A DNA stretch of 64,000 bases from Hyphomicrobium sp. CS1BSMeth3. GTDB lineage: Bacteria > Pseudomonadota > Alphaproteobacteria > Rhizobiales > Hyphomicrobiaceae. The position numbers and the translations under genes were made by a program. The notes under the pieces were generated by a model. The model saw only the letters and a program-made list of their open reading frames with translations, made no database searches and was not told where the DNA came from. The number at the start of each line of letters is the position of its first letter. The stretch's first letter is position 1. The stretch covers positions 1,178,001-1,242,000 of the forward strand of contig NZ_FPEI01000006.1 in the NCBI RefSeq assembly GCF_900117415.1, given 5' to 3'. Below, one piece after another: positions 1-9,149 of the stretch.

Positions 1-288
1 GGCGCGCCGCGTGACGCCCGCATTGTTGACCAGCGTATCGATGCGCCCGAAGGCCGCCACGCTCTCGGCGATCATGCGGTCGATCTCCGCGACACTGCCG
101 AGGTCGGCGCGGATCGCGAGCGTGCGCCGGCCCTTGGCCTTCACGGCCGCCGCCGTCTCCTCGAGCGTGCGCTCGTTGATATCGACGACCACGACATCGG
201 CTCCCGCATCTGCGAGCGCCAGCGCCGCAGCCTTGCCAATGCCCTGACCTGCGCCCGTCACGATGACGACCTGATCGCTGAGATCCAT
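1..288 (-). CDS. SDR family oxidoreductase (N-terminal 96 residues, cut by window edge)
   Basis: This is the first 96 residues of a short-chain dehydrogenase/reductase; the rest lies beyond the left end of the window. The Rossmann cofactor motif TGAGQGIG is at residues 11-18 and the NNAG motif at 88-91. An aspartate at the end of the second strand (VVVVDINER, D36) is the residue that usually favours NAD(H) over NADP(H). The start codon is preceded by AGGGAGGGAGAA, a strong ribosome binding site. The catalytic Tyr-x3-Lys is not in the visible part. It is divergent from the PEP-mutase family gene that begins at 511. The substrate cannot be told. Confidence 0.9.
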   Translation of the reverse strand, partial: MDLSDQVVIVTGAGQGIGKAAALALADAGADVVVVDINERTLEETAAAVKAKGRRTLAIRADLGSVAEIDRMIAESVAAFGRIDTLVNNAGVTRRA

Positions 289-510
289 TTCTCCCTCCCT
301 TGATTGCAGTCCGGTGGGCCTGAGGGGCCTCTGCCGCATACTGACATCCTCGCGGCTCGCCGACCATATGCCGGCGTCATCCCGCGGGGCTCATGCCAGC
401 CGCGCAGAGTTCCCCCTTGCCGGTGCGCCGCCCGCGCGGCAACAATCCACGCACCAGCCGCCATCCATCCGCGAGCCCATGTCCGGCTCATCTACCGAAA
501 GCGATCCCAT

Positions 511-1371
511 ATGAACGCACCCGCCCGTATGCGCGCCCTCCTTGCCAAGCCCGACTTCGTGGTCATGCCCGCCGTCTGGGACGGCCTCACGGCCAAGCTC
601 GCCTTCGGGGCGGGCTTCGAGACCGCGTTTCTTTCGGGCTCCTGCGTCGCGGCGAGCCGACTTGGCGGCCCCGATCTCGATCTCATCACGTTCGCGGAGA
701 TGTTCGACTCCTTCAACATGGTGCGCGGCGCCGCGCCCGATCTTCTCGTCCTCGCCGACGGCGATCACGGCTATGGCAATGCCATGAACGTGCAGCGCAC
801 CGTGCGCGCCTATGGCCGTGCCGGTGCAGCCGCGATCCTGATCGAGGACAAGATCACGCCCCGTGCGCTCACTTCCGCCGGCAAGCCCTGCCTGCCGCGC
901 GAGGAGGCGCGCATGAAGGTCCGTGCCGCCGTGCAGGCAGCGAAAGAGTCCGGCATCCTGATCATGGCGCGTACCGACTGCCGGCCGACGGCGGGCATCG
1001 AGGAGGCCGTGGCGCGCATCGAGATGTTCGTCGAGGAAGGCGCGGACATTCTCTTCCTGGACTCGCCAGCCGACGAGGCCGAAATCCGCCGTGCGGTCGC
1101 GGCAGCAGCCGGACGGCCATCGTTCGCCGTGCTCTCACCGGGCGCACCGCGCGAGACGCCCAATCAAAAGCGTGCGGCCGAGCTCGGCTTCAAGATCGGT
1201 ACGTATCCAACGGCAATGCTCTCGCCGGCTGCGGCCGGCATGAAGGCCGGCCTCGCCGCTCTCAAGGAGGGAAAAGCCGAGGCCGCGAGCGCCCTTCCGC
1301 CGCCCGAGCTGCGCGCGACGCTCGGCTATCAGGACTACGAGGCCCATGCCAAGCAGTTCATCGTAGGCTGA
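511..1371 (+). CDS. Isocitrate lyase/PEP mutase family enzyme
   Basis: A 286-residue protein of the phosphoenolpyruvate mutase/isocitrate lyase superfamily, TIM-barrel enzymes that make or break C-C or P-C bonds next to a carboxylate. The metal-binding stretch ADGDHGYGN lies at residues 82-90 and IEDK at 111-114. The KKCGH active-site loop of true (methyl)isocitrate lyases is not present; a cysteine occurs further on (C127). The protein is therefore more likely an oxaloacetate-decarboxylase-like or carboxyphosphonate-mutase-like member than an isocitrate lyase. The reading frame is open further upstream, but only residues from the ATG at 511 resemble the family. It sits between an SDR and a VOC protein, perhaps in a small-acid catabolic unit. 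Confidence 0.85.
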   Translation: MNAPARMRALLAKPDFVVMPAVWDGLTAKLAFGAGFETAFLSGSCVAASRLGGPDLDLITFAEMFDSFNMVRGAAPDLLVLADGDHGYGNAMNVQRTVRAYGRAGAAAILIEDKITPRALTSAGKPCLPREEARMKVRAAVQAAKESGILIMARTDCRPTAGIEEAVARIEMFVEEGADILFLDSPADEAEIRRAVAAAAGRPSFAVLSPGAPRETPNQKRAAELGFKIGTYPTAMLSPAAAGMKAGLAALKEGKAEAASALPPPELRATLGYQDYEAHAKQFIVG

Positions 1372-1449
1372 AGCACGCAGACAACGGGGCACAACAAGCG
1401 GCCCCCGTGCGCCGTACTTGAGGAAGACCAACCAAAGGAGAGTGACCGC

Positions 1450-1827
1450 ATGTTCTCACACGTCATGCTCGGTGCCGATAACGTCGACGCATCCAAGAAG
1501 TTCTACGATGCCGTCCTCGGTGTTCTCGGGGTACCGGAGGGCAAAGCCGACCCCAAGGGGCGCATCTTCTATCGCACCAAGACGGGCGTGTTCGGCCTGA
1601 GCAAACCGATCGACGGCAAGGCGGCGAGCCACGCCAATGGCGGCACTGTCGGTTTCGCCTGCGACAGCCCGGAAAAGGTCAAGGCCTTCCACGATGCGGG
1701 CGTGGCGAATGGCGGCACGAGCATCGAGGACCCGCCCGGCTGGCGCGAAATGGGCCCGGCCAAGCTCTATCTCGCGTACCTGCGCGATCCCTACGGCAAC
1801 AAGATCTGCGCGCTGCATCGCGGCTGA
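1450..1827 (+). CDS. VOC (glyoxalase/bleomycin resistance) family protein
   Basis: A 125-residue single-domain vicinal oxygen chelate protein. It begins with the typical FSHVMLGADNVDASKKFYDAVL strand-helix and ends with LRDPYGNKICALHR, the usual C-terminal strand. A strong AAAGGAG site lies 9 bases before the ATG. Members bind a divalent metal and act on glyoxal adducts, aromatic diols or other small molecules; here the substrate is unknown. It follows the PEP-mutase family gene by 78 bases on the same strand and may be co-transcribed with it. Confidence 0.9.
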   Translation: MFSHVMLGADNVDASKKFYDAVLGVLGVPEGKADPKGRIFYRTKTGVFGLSKPIDGKAASHANGGTVGFACDSPEKVKAFHDAGVANGGTSIEDPPGWREMGPAKLYLAYLRDPYGNKICALHRG

Positions 1828-1911
1828 TCGGCACCGCGCGGAACCGCGTCATGGCGCTCAGGCTTGCCTGGGCGCCTTTTCTTTTGTCGCGGGGTGGGCC
1901 TGATCGCCACG

Positions 1912-3255
1912 CTAGGCGGGATTGTCGAGGTTCAGCTCGTTCGTATTCTCGTCGTAGCCGAACAATTCGGCGTAGCGACCCCAGGAAATGACGGCGCGCA
2001 TGGTCTCCTCGGCGCGCTCCTCGGACATGTGATCCTCGAGCTCCTCCGAGAAGCGTCTGAAGGGCGCCCTGTGGCTCGGCCGCTCGTCCAACACGCGCCG
2101 GATCAGCCCCGCCAGCGGGACGAATGCGAGCAGGTGATCGGCAAAGAGCCGCTTGCGCGCATCGAGAGAGGATTCGACATAACGCCGGCCATAGGGCGTG
2201 AGCTTCACGTCACCCTCGGCCACCTCGGCAAAGCGCAGGAGCTGAAGTGCTTCCGCAATGGGGAAGAGATCGTCGACTTCCATCTGCAGCGTCGCGGCGA
2301 GGTCGGGAAGATCTGCGCTGCCGTCGTAGGGAGGCGACGCCAGGGCTTCCATGAGTCCCGACAGACGGTTGGTGGAGATGCGAGGCAGCGCCATGCCGAT
2401 CCCGCTCCCGAGAACGACGCCGCCGGTCCGCTTCTCCACGCGCTCAGTCGTGGGGCGCTGCGTCATCAATCCGTAGATGTCGTCGACGAGCTTGCGGAAT
2501 ACCGGATCCGTACGCGAGCGCGGATGAGGAATCTCGACCTTCACTTCGGACGCGACGCGTCCCGGATTGGACGAGAAGATGAGGATGCGATCGCACAGCA
2601 GCACCGCCTCCTCGATATTGTGGGTCACCATGAGGATGGATTCGATCGGGAGCCGACCCTCGCTCCAGAGGTCAATGAGGTCCGTTCGCAGCGTCTCGGC
2701 GGTCAGCACATCGAGTGCCGAGAAAGGCTCGTCCATGAGCATGAGCCTCGGGTGCACCACGAGCGCGCGGGCAAAACCCACGCGCTGGCGCATGCCGCCC
2801 GACAGCTCTTTCGGATAGGCGCTCTCGAAGCCGTCGAGGCCGATGAGATCGATGGCTTCGATGGCGCGACGGCGGCACTCGCTTGCCGGAATGCCCAGCG
2901 CCTCGAGGCCGAGCTCGACATTGCCGAGGACCGTGAGCCACGGAAAGAGCGCGAAGCTCTGGAAGACCATCGCGATGCCTTCGCAGGGGCCTGATATCGG
3001 CGTCCCGCGCCACTGGACGCGACCGCTCGTCGGCTGGAGCAGGCCCGCGATAATCCGCAAAAGCGTTGATTTTCCCGAGCCGGAACGGCCGAGCAGGCCG
3101 ACGATCTCGCCTTGCTGAATGGTCAGCGAAACATCATCGAGGACAACGAGATCGGCGTTGTCTCCCTTGTGATAGACCTGTCGTACGCCGGCAATTTCGA
3201 CGAGGGGCGCGCTCGCGACGCGCTCTCCGAGATCGGTGGTTTCCAGCATCGGCAT
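1912..3255 (-). CDS. ABC transporter ATP-binding protein with C-terminal AAA-associated domain
   Basis: A 447-residue cytoplasmic ATPase of the nitrate/sulfonate/taurine importer type. The ABC domain occupies about residues 18-255, with Walker [10 protein letters not shown], signature LSGGMRQR and Walker [13 protein letters not shown]. The remaining 170 or so residues form an extra domain of the kind annotated as AAA-associated C-terminal (PF09821), believed to be regulatory. The start at 3255 has AAAGGGAG upstream. It begins 15 bases after the fused permease gene on the same strand, so the two form one transcript and one transporter. No substrate-binding protein is encoded next to them, so the ligand is unknown. 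Confidence 0.9.
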   Translation of the reverse strand: MPMLETTDLGERVASAPLVEIAGVRQVYHKGDNADLVVLDDVSLTIQQGEIVGLLGRSGSGKSTLLRIIAGLLQPTSGRVQWRGTPISGPCEGIAMVFQSFALFPWLTVLGNVELGLEALGIPASECRRRAIEAIDLIGLDGFESAYPKELSGGMRQRVGFARALVVHPRLMLMDEPFSALDVLTAETLRTDLIDLWSEGRLPIESILMVTHNIEEAVLLCDRILIFSSNPGRVASEVKVEIPHPRSRTDPVFRKLVDDIYGLMTQRPTTERVEKRTGGVVLGSGIGMALPRISTNRLSGLMEALASPPYDGSADLPDLAATLQMEVDDLFPIAEALQLLRFAEVAEGDVKLTPYGRRYVESSLDARKRLFADHLLAFVPLAGLIRRVLDERPSHRAPFRRFSEELEDHMSEERAEETMRAVISWGRYAELFGYDENTNELNLDNPA

Positions 3256-3270
3256 GATGCGCTCCCTTTC

Positions 3271-5007
3271 TCAATCGAGACGCAGCCGGCTGGCAGCAAG
3301 CGCGTAGAGTGGCCGCCAGAGCAGACGGTTCAGCATGACGACGAAAAGCGACATGGCGGCAATGCCGAGAACGATCCGAGGGTAGTCACCCGCCGCAGTG
3401 GCCTCGGCGATGTAGGCTCCGAGACCATGGGCTTGGAGCTTCGTATTCCCCCACGTTGCAACCTCCGCGACGATGGAGGCATTCCAGGATCCACCGCTCG
3501 CAGTGATGGCGCCGGTGACGTAGTAGGGGAAGATGCCGGGCAGAATGACCTTGCGCCACCAGTCCCAGCCTCGAATTCGGAATGTCGCGGCGGCCTCCTT
3601 GAGGTCACTGGGGAAGGCACTCGCGCCCGCAATGACGTTGAAGAGGATGTACCACTGCGTTCCGAGGATGATGAGGAACGAGAGCCAGATATCGGGATTG
3701 AGATCGAACTTCACGATCGCCACGACTGCGAACGGAAAGACGATGTTTGCCGGGAACGCAGCAAGGAACTGAGCCAGCGGCTGGACGCGCTCGGCAAGTT
3801 GCGGCCGGAGCCCGATCCATACGCCGATCGGCACCCAGATCAATGTGGCCAGGGCGATCAGCACGGTCACGCGCAGCAGCGTAAGGCCACCGAGCGCGAA
3901 CACCCGCACCCATTCGCTCCAGGGCAGCCCGGTCATGACGAAGCTCACGATCAGCCACACGGCATAGGCTGCGCCCGCCACTACGAGCGCGAGCCATGCC
4001 CGATCCGCCCAGGCGCTCGACAGTGCCGCTCGAGCCCCACTTGGCAATTCCGCAGGCAATTGCAGTCGCGTCCGGGGAATGCCCTGGAGAAAAGCGGTGA
4101 ACGGGCTGAGACACCATCGAAAGAGTCGCGCCCGGCGAACGGCGTCGAGAAACCAGGATCGAGGCACGGTCGCCGCCGCGGTCTGCTCCACGCGAAACTT
4201 CTCCGCCCAGGCGACTATGGGCCTGAACAAAAGCTGGTCGTAGAGGAGGATCACGACCAGCATCGCGAGCACGGCCCAGCCGACGGCCGCGAGGCTTTGC
4301 TTCTCGATTGCGAGAGCCAGGTAGGAGCCGATGCCAGGCAGTGCGACCGTGGTGTTGCCGACCGAGATGGCCTCAGAAGCCACCACGAAAAACCAGCCCC
4401 CGGACATGGACATCATGGTGTTCCAGACCAGCCCCGGCATTGCGAATGGCACCTCGAGGCGCCAGAAGCGTTGCCAGGTCGAGAGGCGAAAGCTGCGGCT
4501 CGCTTCATCGAGATCGGAGGGGAGCGTCTTCAGCGACTGATAGAAGCTGAAGGTCATGTTCCAGGCCTGGCTCGTGAAAATGGCAAAGATTGCCGCCAGC
4601 TCGACGCCGAGGACCTGGCCGGGAAAGAGCGCCATGAAGGCGACGACCGTGAAGGACAGGAACCCGAGAACCGGAACGGACTGGAGAATGTCGAGGAGAG
4701 GTATGAGGACTATCTCGGCGCGGCGGCTCTTCGCGGCGAGCGCGCCATAGGCCAGCGAGAAGATGATCGAAGCGACGATCGCCGCCAGCATGCGCATGGT
4801 CGAGCGCAGCGCGTACTCGGGCAGCATCGCAGGGTCGAGAGAGACGGGCGATACGTCGAGCGACGTCAGCGGCGCGAGTGTTTCGCGTCCCCCGTGCGCC
4901 AGAAGAATGAGCACGGCAAACAGCAGGCCGAAAGTCAGAACGTCCCAGAGATTGGCGACGTAGGGGCGCCGGGCAATGGTCGCGAAGGCAGGCTGATGCA
5001 AGCGCAT
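3271..5007 (-). CDS. ABC transporter permease, two fused NitT/TauT-type membrane domains
   Basis: An inner-membrane permease of about 578 residues in which two binding-protein-dependent transport domains are joined in one chain. Each half carries a cytoplasmic EAA-like loop: EASRSFRLSTWQRFWRLEVP in the first and KEAAATFRIRGWDWWRKVIL in the second. This loop docks the ATPase made by the next gene. A chain like this can work as a pseudo-dimer with two copies of the ATPase. The start is uncertain: ATG at 5007 (MRLHQPAF) fits the family, while ATG at 5058 is in frame but places a purine-rich GGAGGGGGG inside the gene. There is no adjacent binding protein. Confidence 0.87.
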   Translation of the reverse strand: MRLHQPAFATIARRPYVANLWDVLTFGLLFAVLILLAHGGRETLAPLTSLDVSPVSLDPAMLPEYALRSTMRMLAAIVASIIFSLAYGALAAKSRRAEIVLIPLLDILQSVPVLGFLSFTVVAFMALFPGQVLGVELAAIFAIFTSQAWNMTFSFYQSLKTLPSDLDEASRSFRLSTWQRFWRLEVPFAMPGLVWNTMMSMSGGWFFVVASEAISVGNTTVALPGIGSYLALAIEKQSLAAVGWAVLAMLVVILLYDQLLFRPIVAWAEKFRVEQTAAATVPRSWFLDAVRRARLFRWCLSPFTAFLQGIPRTRLQLPAELPSGARAALSSAWADRAWLALVVAGAAYAVWLIVSFVMTGLPWSEWVRVFALGGLTLLRVTVLIALATLIWVPIGVWIGLRPQLAERVQPLAQFLAAFPANIVFPFAVVAIVKFDLNPDIWLSFLIILGTQWYILFNVIAGASAFPSDLKEAAATFRIRGWDWWRKVILPGIFPYYVTGAITASGGSWNASIVAEVATWGNTKLQAHGLGAYIAEATAAGDYPRIVLGIAAMSLFVVMLNRLLWRPLYALAASRLRLD

Positions 5008-5058
5008 GGGGACGTTCCGAATAGCCGCCCGACGTTCACTCCCCCCTCCTACTCTCAT

Positions 5059-5466
5059 CACATGTCGAACGCATGCATATATGCGCGCGTGCTGAGGAAT
5101 GCAGCGTCGCACGAAAGATCGTCACGAAGAGGTGCTCGGGAGAGGGCGGTTATCAGGTCGCAACGCGGCTCGAGCCGAACCCGGATTAACTAAGAAGCAC
5201 GCGCCCCGAGGGCGCCCGCCAAATTCGGTGTCACAGAGCCTGTCAATAAGCCTAAGGGCGCTTGACGGCGAACAGAGAGCCTGCTGTAGAGGTAGCAAAG
5301 CAATAAACAATATCAGGGTGTTCCAGCACCCTGCGTTCTGGGAGGCCGTTTGCCAATTTCGACGTTGCCACTGAACCAGCATCCCGAGTTTCGGGGTCGC
5401 TCATTATTTCGACGCCCAGGCCGCCGGCGGTGGCTGGCCCTATTCTCCGTCCTGAAAGGCTAGGCA
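5059..5466. other. Intergenic region between divergent ABC operons, with one hairpin
   Basis: About 400 bases without a convincing gene. It must hold the promoters for the minus-strand permease-ATPase pair and the plus-strand branched-chain-type importer. A perfect 7-bp inverted repeat, CAGGGTG-TTCCAG-CACCCTG, lies at 5314-5333. It has no T-tract and no gene ends nearby, so it may be an operator or a transcript-end structure rather than a terminator. No clear -35/-10 pair could be assigned. Confidence 0.4.
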
Positions 5467-6255
5467 ATGGAGCCGTCCGTCGCCATTGAGACCCAAAGCC
5501 TCGTCAAGGACTTCAAGGGCTTCCGCGCCGTCGACAGCGTCAATCTCTCCGTCCGGCGCGGCACCATTCACGCCCTGATCGGCCCCAACGGCGCGGGCAA
5601 GACGACCTGCTTCAATCTCATCACCAAGTTCCTGCAGCCGACGTCGGGGCGCATCTACCTGAACGGCCAGGACATCACCCGGCTTGCTCCCGCGAGCGTC
5701 GCGCGGCTCGGCCTCGTTCGCTCCTTCCAGATCTCGGCGACATTCCCGCACCTCACGCTGCTCGAGAACGTGCGCATCGCATTGCAGCGCCAGCTCGGCA
5801 CCTCGTTCCACTTCTGGCGCTCCGAGGCCTCACTCAACCAGCTCAACGATCGCGCCATTCAGATCCTCGACGATGTCGGGCTCGCGGGCTCCGAGACCCT
5901 GGTCGCCGCAGAGCTCCCCTATGGCCGCAAGCGCGTGCTGGAAATCGCGACGACGCTCGCCCTCGAGCCCGAGGTCATGCTGCTCGACGAGCCCATGGCC
6001 GGGATGGGGCGCGAGGACATCGGCCGCATCTCGCAACTCATTCGGAAGGCGGCCAAGTCCAGGACCGTCCTCATGGTCGAGCACAATCTCTCCGTGGTGG
6101 CGGATCTCTCCGATACCATCACCGTTCTCGCCCGTGGGCGCGTGATCGCGGAAGGACCGTACGCCGCGGTCTCGCAGAACCCTCAAGTGATCGAGGCCTA
6201 CATGGGGACGACGGACGCCGAGGCCACCCCCGCGCTGCGAGGTGCCCATGGCTGA
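5467..6255 (+). CDS. Branched-chain-type ABC transporter ATP-binding protein (LivG-like)
   Basis: A 262-residue cytoplasmic ATPase. Walker A is GPNGAGKTT, Walker B is VMLLDEPMAGM and the H-loop is MVEHNL. The signature motif is LPYGRKR rather than LSGGQ, a variant common in LivG-type subunits. It is the first gene of a five-gene importer (two ATPases, binding protein, two permeases) running to 10124. The family imports branched-chain amino acids, amides, urea or aromatic acids; the real ligand depends on the binding protein at 6983. Its last codons overlap the start of the next ATPase. Confidence 0.93.
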   Translation: MEPSVAIETQSLVKDFKGFRAVDSVNLSVRRGTIHALIGPNGAGKTTCFNLITKFLQPTSGRIYLNGQDITRLAPASVARLGLVRSFQISATFPHLTLLENVRIALQRQLGTSFHFWRSEASLNQLNDRAIQILDDVGLAGSETLVAAELPYGRKRVLEIATTLALEPEVMLLDEPMAGMGREDIGRISQLIRKAAKSRTVLMVEHNLSVVADLSDTITVLARGRVIAEGPYAAVSQNPQVIEAYMGTTDAEATPALRGAHG

Positions 6256-6958
6256 GGCCGCCCCACTTCTCGATGTTCGCGATCTTCATGCCTGGTACGG
6301 CGAAAGCCACGTGCTGCATGGCATGACGTTCTCGGTCCGCAAGGGCGAGGTGGTGACGCTGCTCGGCCGCAATGGCGTCGGCAAGACCACGACCATGCGC
6401 TCGATCATGGGCATCGTTCAGAAGCGCGCGGGATCGGTGCGCTACAATCAGACCGAGACCATAGGTCTGCCCTCGAACCAGATTGCGCGCTTCGGGATCG
6501 GCTACTGCCCCGAGGAACGCGGGATCTTCGCCAGCCTCAATGTGACCGAGAACCTGCTGCTGCCGCCCGCCGTAAAAAGCGGCGGGCTGTCGCTCGACGA
6601 GGTTCATGCGCTGTTTCCGCGACTGAAGGAGCGCGCCCGCAGCCAGGGCACGAAACTGTCCGGCGGCGAGCAGCAGATGCTGGCCATTGCGCGCATCCTG
6701 CGCACGGGCGCCGAGCTCCTCCTCCTCGATGAGCCGACCGAGGGCTTGGCGCCGGTCATCGTGCAGCAGATCGGCGCGGTCATTCGCGACCTGAAAGCGC
6801 GCGGCTTGACGGTGCTGCTGGTGGAGCAGAACCTTCACTTTGCGGCGACAGTTGCAGATCGACATTATCTGGTCGAGCACGGCCATGTGGTCGACGAGAT
6901 CGAGAACAGCCAGCTAGCAAACAGTCGCCAGCGGCTCGAAGCACACCTCGGGGTGTAA
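6248..6958 (+). CDS. Branched-chain-type ABC transporter ATP-binding protein (LivF-like)
   Basis: A 236-residue ATPase, partner of the LivG-like protein encoded just upstream. Walker A is GRNGVGKTT, the signature is LSGGEQQM, Walker B is LLLLDEPTEGLAP and the H-loop is VEQN. I chose the ATG at 6248, which lies inside the end of the previous gene (8-base overlap, implying translational coupling) and follows GAGGTG. A GTG two codons earlier is the alternative. LivF-like subunits energise uptake through the LivH/LivM pair encoded downstream. Confidence 0.93.
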   Translation: MAEAAPLLDVRDLHAWYGESHVLHGMTFSVRKGEVVTLLGRNGVGKTTTMRSIMGIVQKRAGSVRYNQTETIGLPSNQIARFGIGYCPEERGIFASLNVTENLLLPPAVKSGGLSLDEVHALFPRLKERARSQGTKLSGGEQQMLAIARILRTGAELLLLDEPTEGLAPVIVQQIGAVIRDLKARGLTVLLVEQNLHFAATVADRHYLVEHGHVVDEIENSQLANSRQRLEAHLGV

Positions 6959-6982
6959 ACACCGAATACAAGGGAGAAGCGC

Positions 6983-8197
6983 ATGCGTTTGAAGACACTC
7001 GCCCTCGCCGCAGCGGCTGCTGTCGCAGCTACGCCGGCCATGGCCCAGTATTCCAATGACACGATCAAGATCGGCGTCATGAACGACCAGTCCGGCCTTT
7101 ATGCCGACCTCTCCGGCCAAGGCTCGGTCTGGGCAGCACGCCGTGCGGTTGCAGACTTCTGCAAGACCACGAAGTGCCACGACAAGATCGAGATCGTCTT
7201 CGCCGACCACCAGAACAAGCCGGACATCGGCTCGACGACGGTGCGCCAGTGGTTCGACGTCGACAACGTCGACGTCGTCGTCGACGTGCCGACCTCGTCG
7301 GTCGCCCTTGCGGTGAACAACATCACCAAAGAGAAGAACAAGGTCTTCCTCGTCTCCGGCGCCGCGGCCTCGGATCTGACGGGCAAGGCCTGCACGCCCA
7401 ACACCGTACACTGGACGTACGACACCTGGGCGCTCGCCAACGGCACCGGCAACGCTGTCGTGAAGACCGGTGGCGACACGTGGTTCTTCCTCACGGCCGA
7501 CTACGCCTTCGGCCACGCCCTCGAGCGTGACACCGCGGCCGTCGTCGAGAAGAGCGGCGGCAAGGTCGTCGGCCGCGTGCGCCACCCCTTCCCCGGGCAA
7601 GACTTCTCGTCCTTCCTGCTGCAGGCGCAGTCCTCCAAGGCCAAGATCATCGGCCTCGCCAATGCCGGCAGCGATACGACCAACTCCATCAAGCAGGCTG
7701 CCGAGTTCGGCATCGTCCAGGGCGGCCAGAAGCTTGCGGGCCTCCTCGTGTTCATCACCGATGTGCACGCGCTCAGCCTCAAGGTGGCGCAGGGCCTGAT
7801 CCTCACGGAAGCCTGGTACTGGGATCAGACCGATGCCAACCGTGCCTTCTCGGCCGAGTTCGAAAAGGCCAACAAGGGCAACAAGCCGACGATGGTGCAG
7901 GCCGGCGTCTACTCCGCCGTCTATCACTATCTCAAGGCCGTCCACGAGCTGAAGTCGGATGCCGATGGCGCAGCCGTCGTCGCCAAGATGAAGTCGATGC
8001 CGACGGAGGACGCGCTCTTCGGCAAAGGCCAGATCCGCGCCGATGGCCGCAAGATCCACGACATGTACCTCTACGAGGTGAAGTCTCCTGCCGAGAGCAA
8101 GGGGCCGTGGGACTACTACAAGCTTCGCGCGACGATCCCCGCCGCCGAGGCCTTCCGGCCGCTCGACCAGGGCGACTGCCCGCTGGTGAAGAAGTAA
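6983..8197 (+). CDS. Branched-chain-type ABC transporter substrate-binding protein
   Basis: A 404-residue periplasmic binding protein of the Leu/Ile/Val type I fold family. It begins with a Sec signal peptide (MRLKTL, then an alanine-rich core) cleaved probably after AMA in ATPAMAQYS. The mature protein starts IKIGVMNDQSGLYADLSGQGS, the standard first strand and ligand-site loop of the family. A good site, GGGAGAAG, precedes the ATG. It lies between the ATPases and permeases of the same importer. The ligand is not predictable by eye; members related to this one are often annotated for amides, aromatic acids or urea. Confidence 0.93.
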   Translation: MRLKTLALAAAAAVAATPAMAQYSNDTIKIGVMNDQSGLYADLSGQGSVWAARRAVADFCKTTKCHDKIEIVFADHQNKPDIGSTTVRQWFDVDNVDVVVDVPTSSVALAVNNITKEKNKVFLVSGAAASDLTGKACTPNTVHWTYDTWALANGTGNAVVKTGGDTWFFLTADYAFGHALERDTAAVVEKSGGKVVGRVRHPFPGQDFSSFLLQAQSSKAKIIGLANAGSDTTNSIKQAAEFGIVQGGQKLAGLLVFITDVHALSLKVAQGLILTEAWYWDQTDANRAFSAEFEKANKGNKPTMVQAGVYSAVYHYLKAVHELKSDADGAAVVAKMKSMPTEDALFGKGQIRADGRKIHDMYLYEVKSPAESKGPWDYYKLRATIPAAEAFRPLDQGDCPLVKK

Positions 8198-8257
8198 TCC
8201 GAACGGGCGAGGCGGTGCTTGCGCGCCGCCTCCCCTGCCTCGAGGCGGGAAAAGCGC

Positions 8258-9139
8258 ATGTTTGAACTCATTGGCGTGCCGCCCCAGGCACTCTTCGGCC
8301 AGCTTCTGCTCGGCCTGATCAACGGCGCGTTCTACGCACTCCTCAGTCTCGGGCTTGCCGTCATCTTCGGCATGCTCAACGTCATCAATTTCGCGCATGG
8401 CGCCCAGTACATGATGGGCGCGTTCGGCGCGTGGATGCTGCTGCAGTACGTCGGCATTCCCTACTGGGGTGCGCTGCTGGTCGTACCGGTGATCATCGGC
8501 GCGACGGGCATCATCCTCGAGCGGCTGCTGCTCGCCCGCCTCTATCACCTCGATCATCTCTACGGGCTGCTGTTGACGTTCGGCCTCGCGCTGATCTTCG
8601 AAGGTCTCTTCCGCAAGCAGTACGGCTCGTCCGGCCTGCCCTACGCCAATCCCATTCCGGGCGGCACGAACCTCGGGTTCATGTTCCTGCCCTGGTATCG
8701 CGGCTGGGTCGTGCTCATCTCGATCGTCGTCTGCCTGGCGACATGGTTCATGATCGAGAAGACCAAGCTCGGCAGCTATCTGCGCGCCGCGACCGAGAAC
8801 CCGACGCTCGTGCGCGCCTTCGGCATCAATGTCCCGCGCATGATGACGCTCACGTACGGCTTCGGCGTCGGCCTCGCGGCGCTCGCCGGCGTTCTTGCCG
8901 CGCCGATCTACTCGGTGAACCCGATCATGGGCTCGAACCTCATCATCGTCGTGTTCGCGGTCGTCGTGATCGGCGGCATGGGCTCGATCATGGGCTCGAT
9001 CGTGACGGGTTTCGGCCTCGGCGTCATCGAGGGCTTGACCAAGGTCTTCTACCCTGAGGCATCGAACACGGTCATCTTCATCATCATGGCCATCGTGCTG
9101 ATGCTCCGGCCTGCGGGCCTCTTCGGAACGCCACGCTGA
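8258..9139 (+). CDS. Branched-chain-type ABC transporter permease (LivH-like)
   Basis: A 293-residue inner-membrane permease. It contains the LivH hallmark sequence LINGAFYALLSLGLAVIFGMLNVINFAHG near the N terminus and the conserved AGVLAAPIYSVNPIMGSN segment near the C terminus, with multiple hydrophobic helices between. The frame is open upstream, but the ATG at 8258 is where family similarity begins and is preceded by GAGGCGGGAAAAG. It forms the transmembrane channel with the LivM-like protein encoded 10 bases downstream. Confidence 0.93.
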   Translation: MFELIGVPPQALFGQLLLGLINGAFYALLSLGLAVIFGMLNVINFAHGAQYMMGAFGAWMLLQYVGIPYWGALLVVPVIIGATGIILERLLLARLYHLDHLYGLLLTFGLALIFEGLFRKQYGSSGLPYANPIPGGTNLGFMFLPWYRGWVVLISIVVCLATWFMIEKTKLGSYLRAATENPTLVRAFGINVPRMMTLTYGFGVGLAALAGVLAAPIYSVNPIMGSNLIIVVFAVVVIGGMGSIMGSIVTGFGLGVIEGLTKVFYPEASNTVIFIIMAIVLMLRPAGLFGTPR

Positions 9140-9149
9140 GGTGCCTGCG

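Noticed and set aside
1864-2994. Plus-strand frame opposite the ABC ATPase
   Set aside because: It is antisense to Walker A, signature and Walker B motifs on the minus strand and shows no domain of its own.
3112-5193. A very long open frame on the plus strand opposite the fused permease gene
   Set aside because: The minus strand encodes clear membrane helices and EAA loops; the opposite frame is a charged, repetitive product typical of antisense reading in GC-rich DNA.
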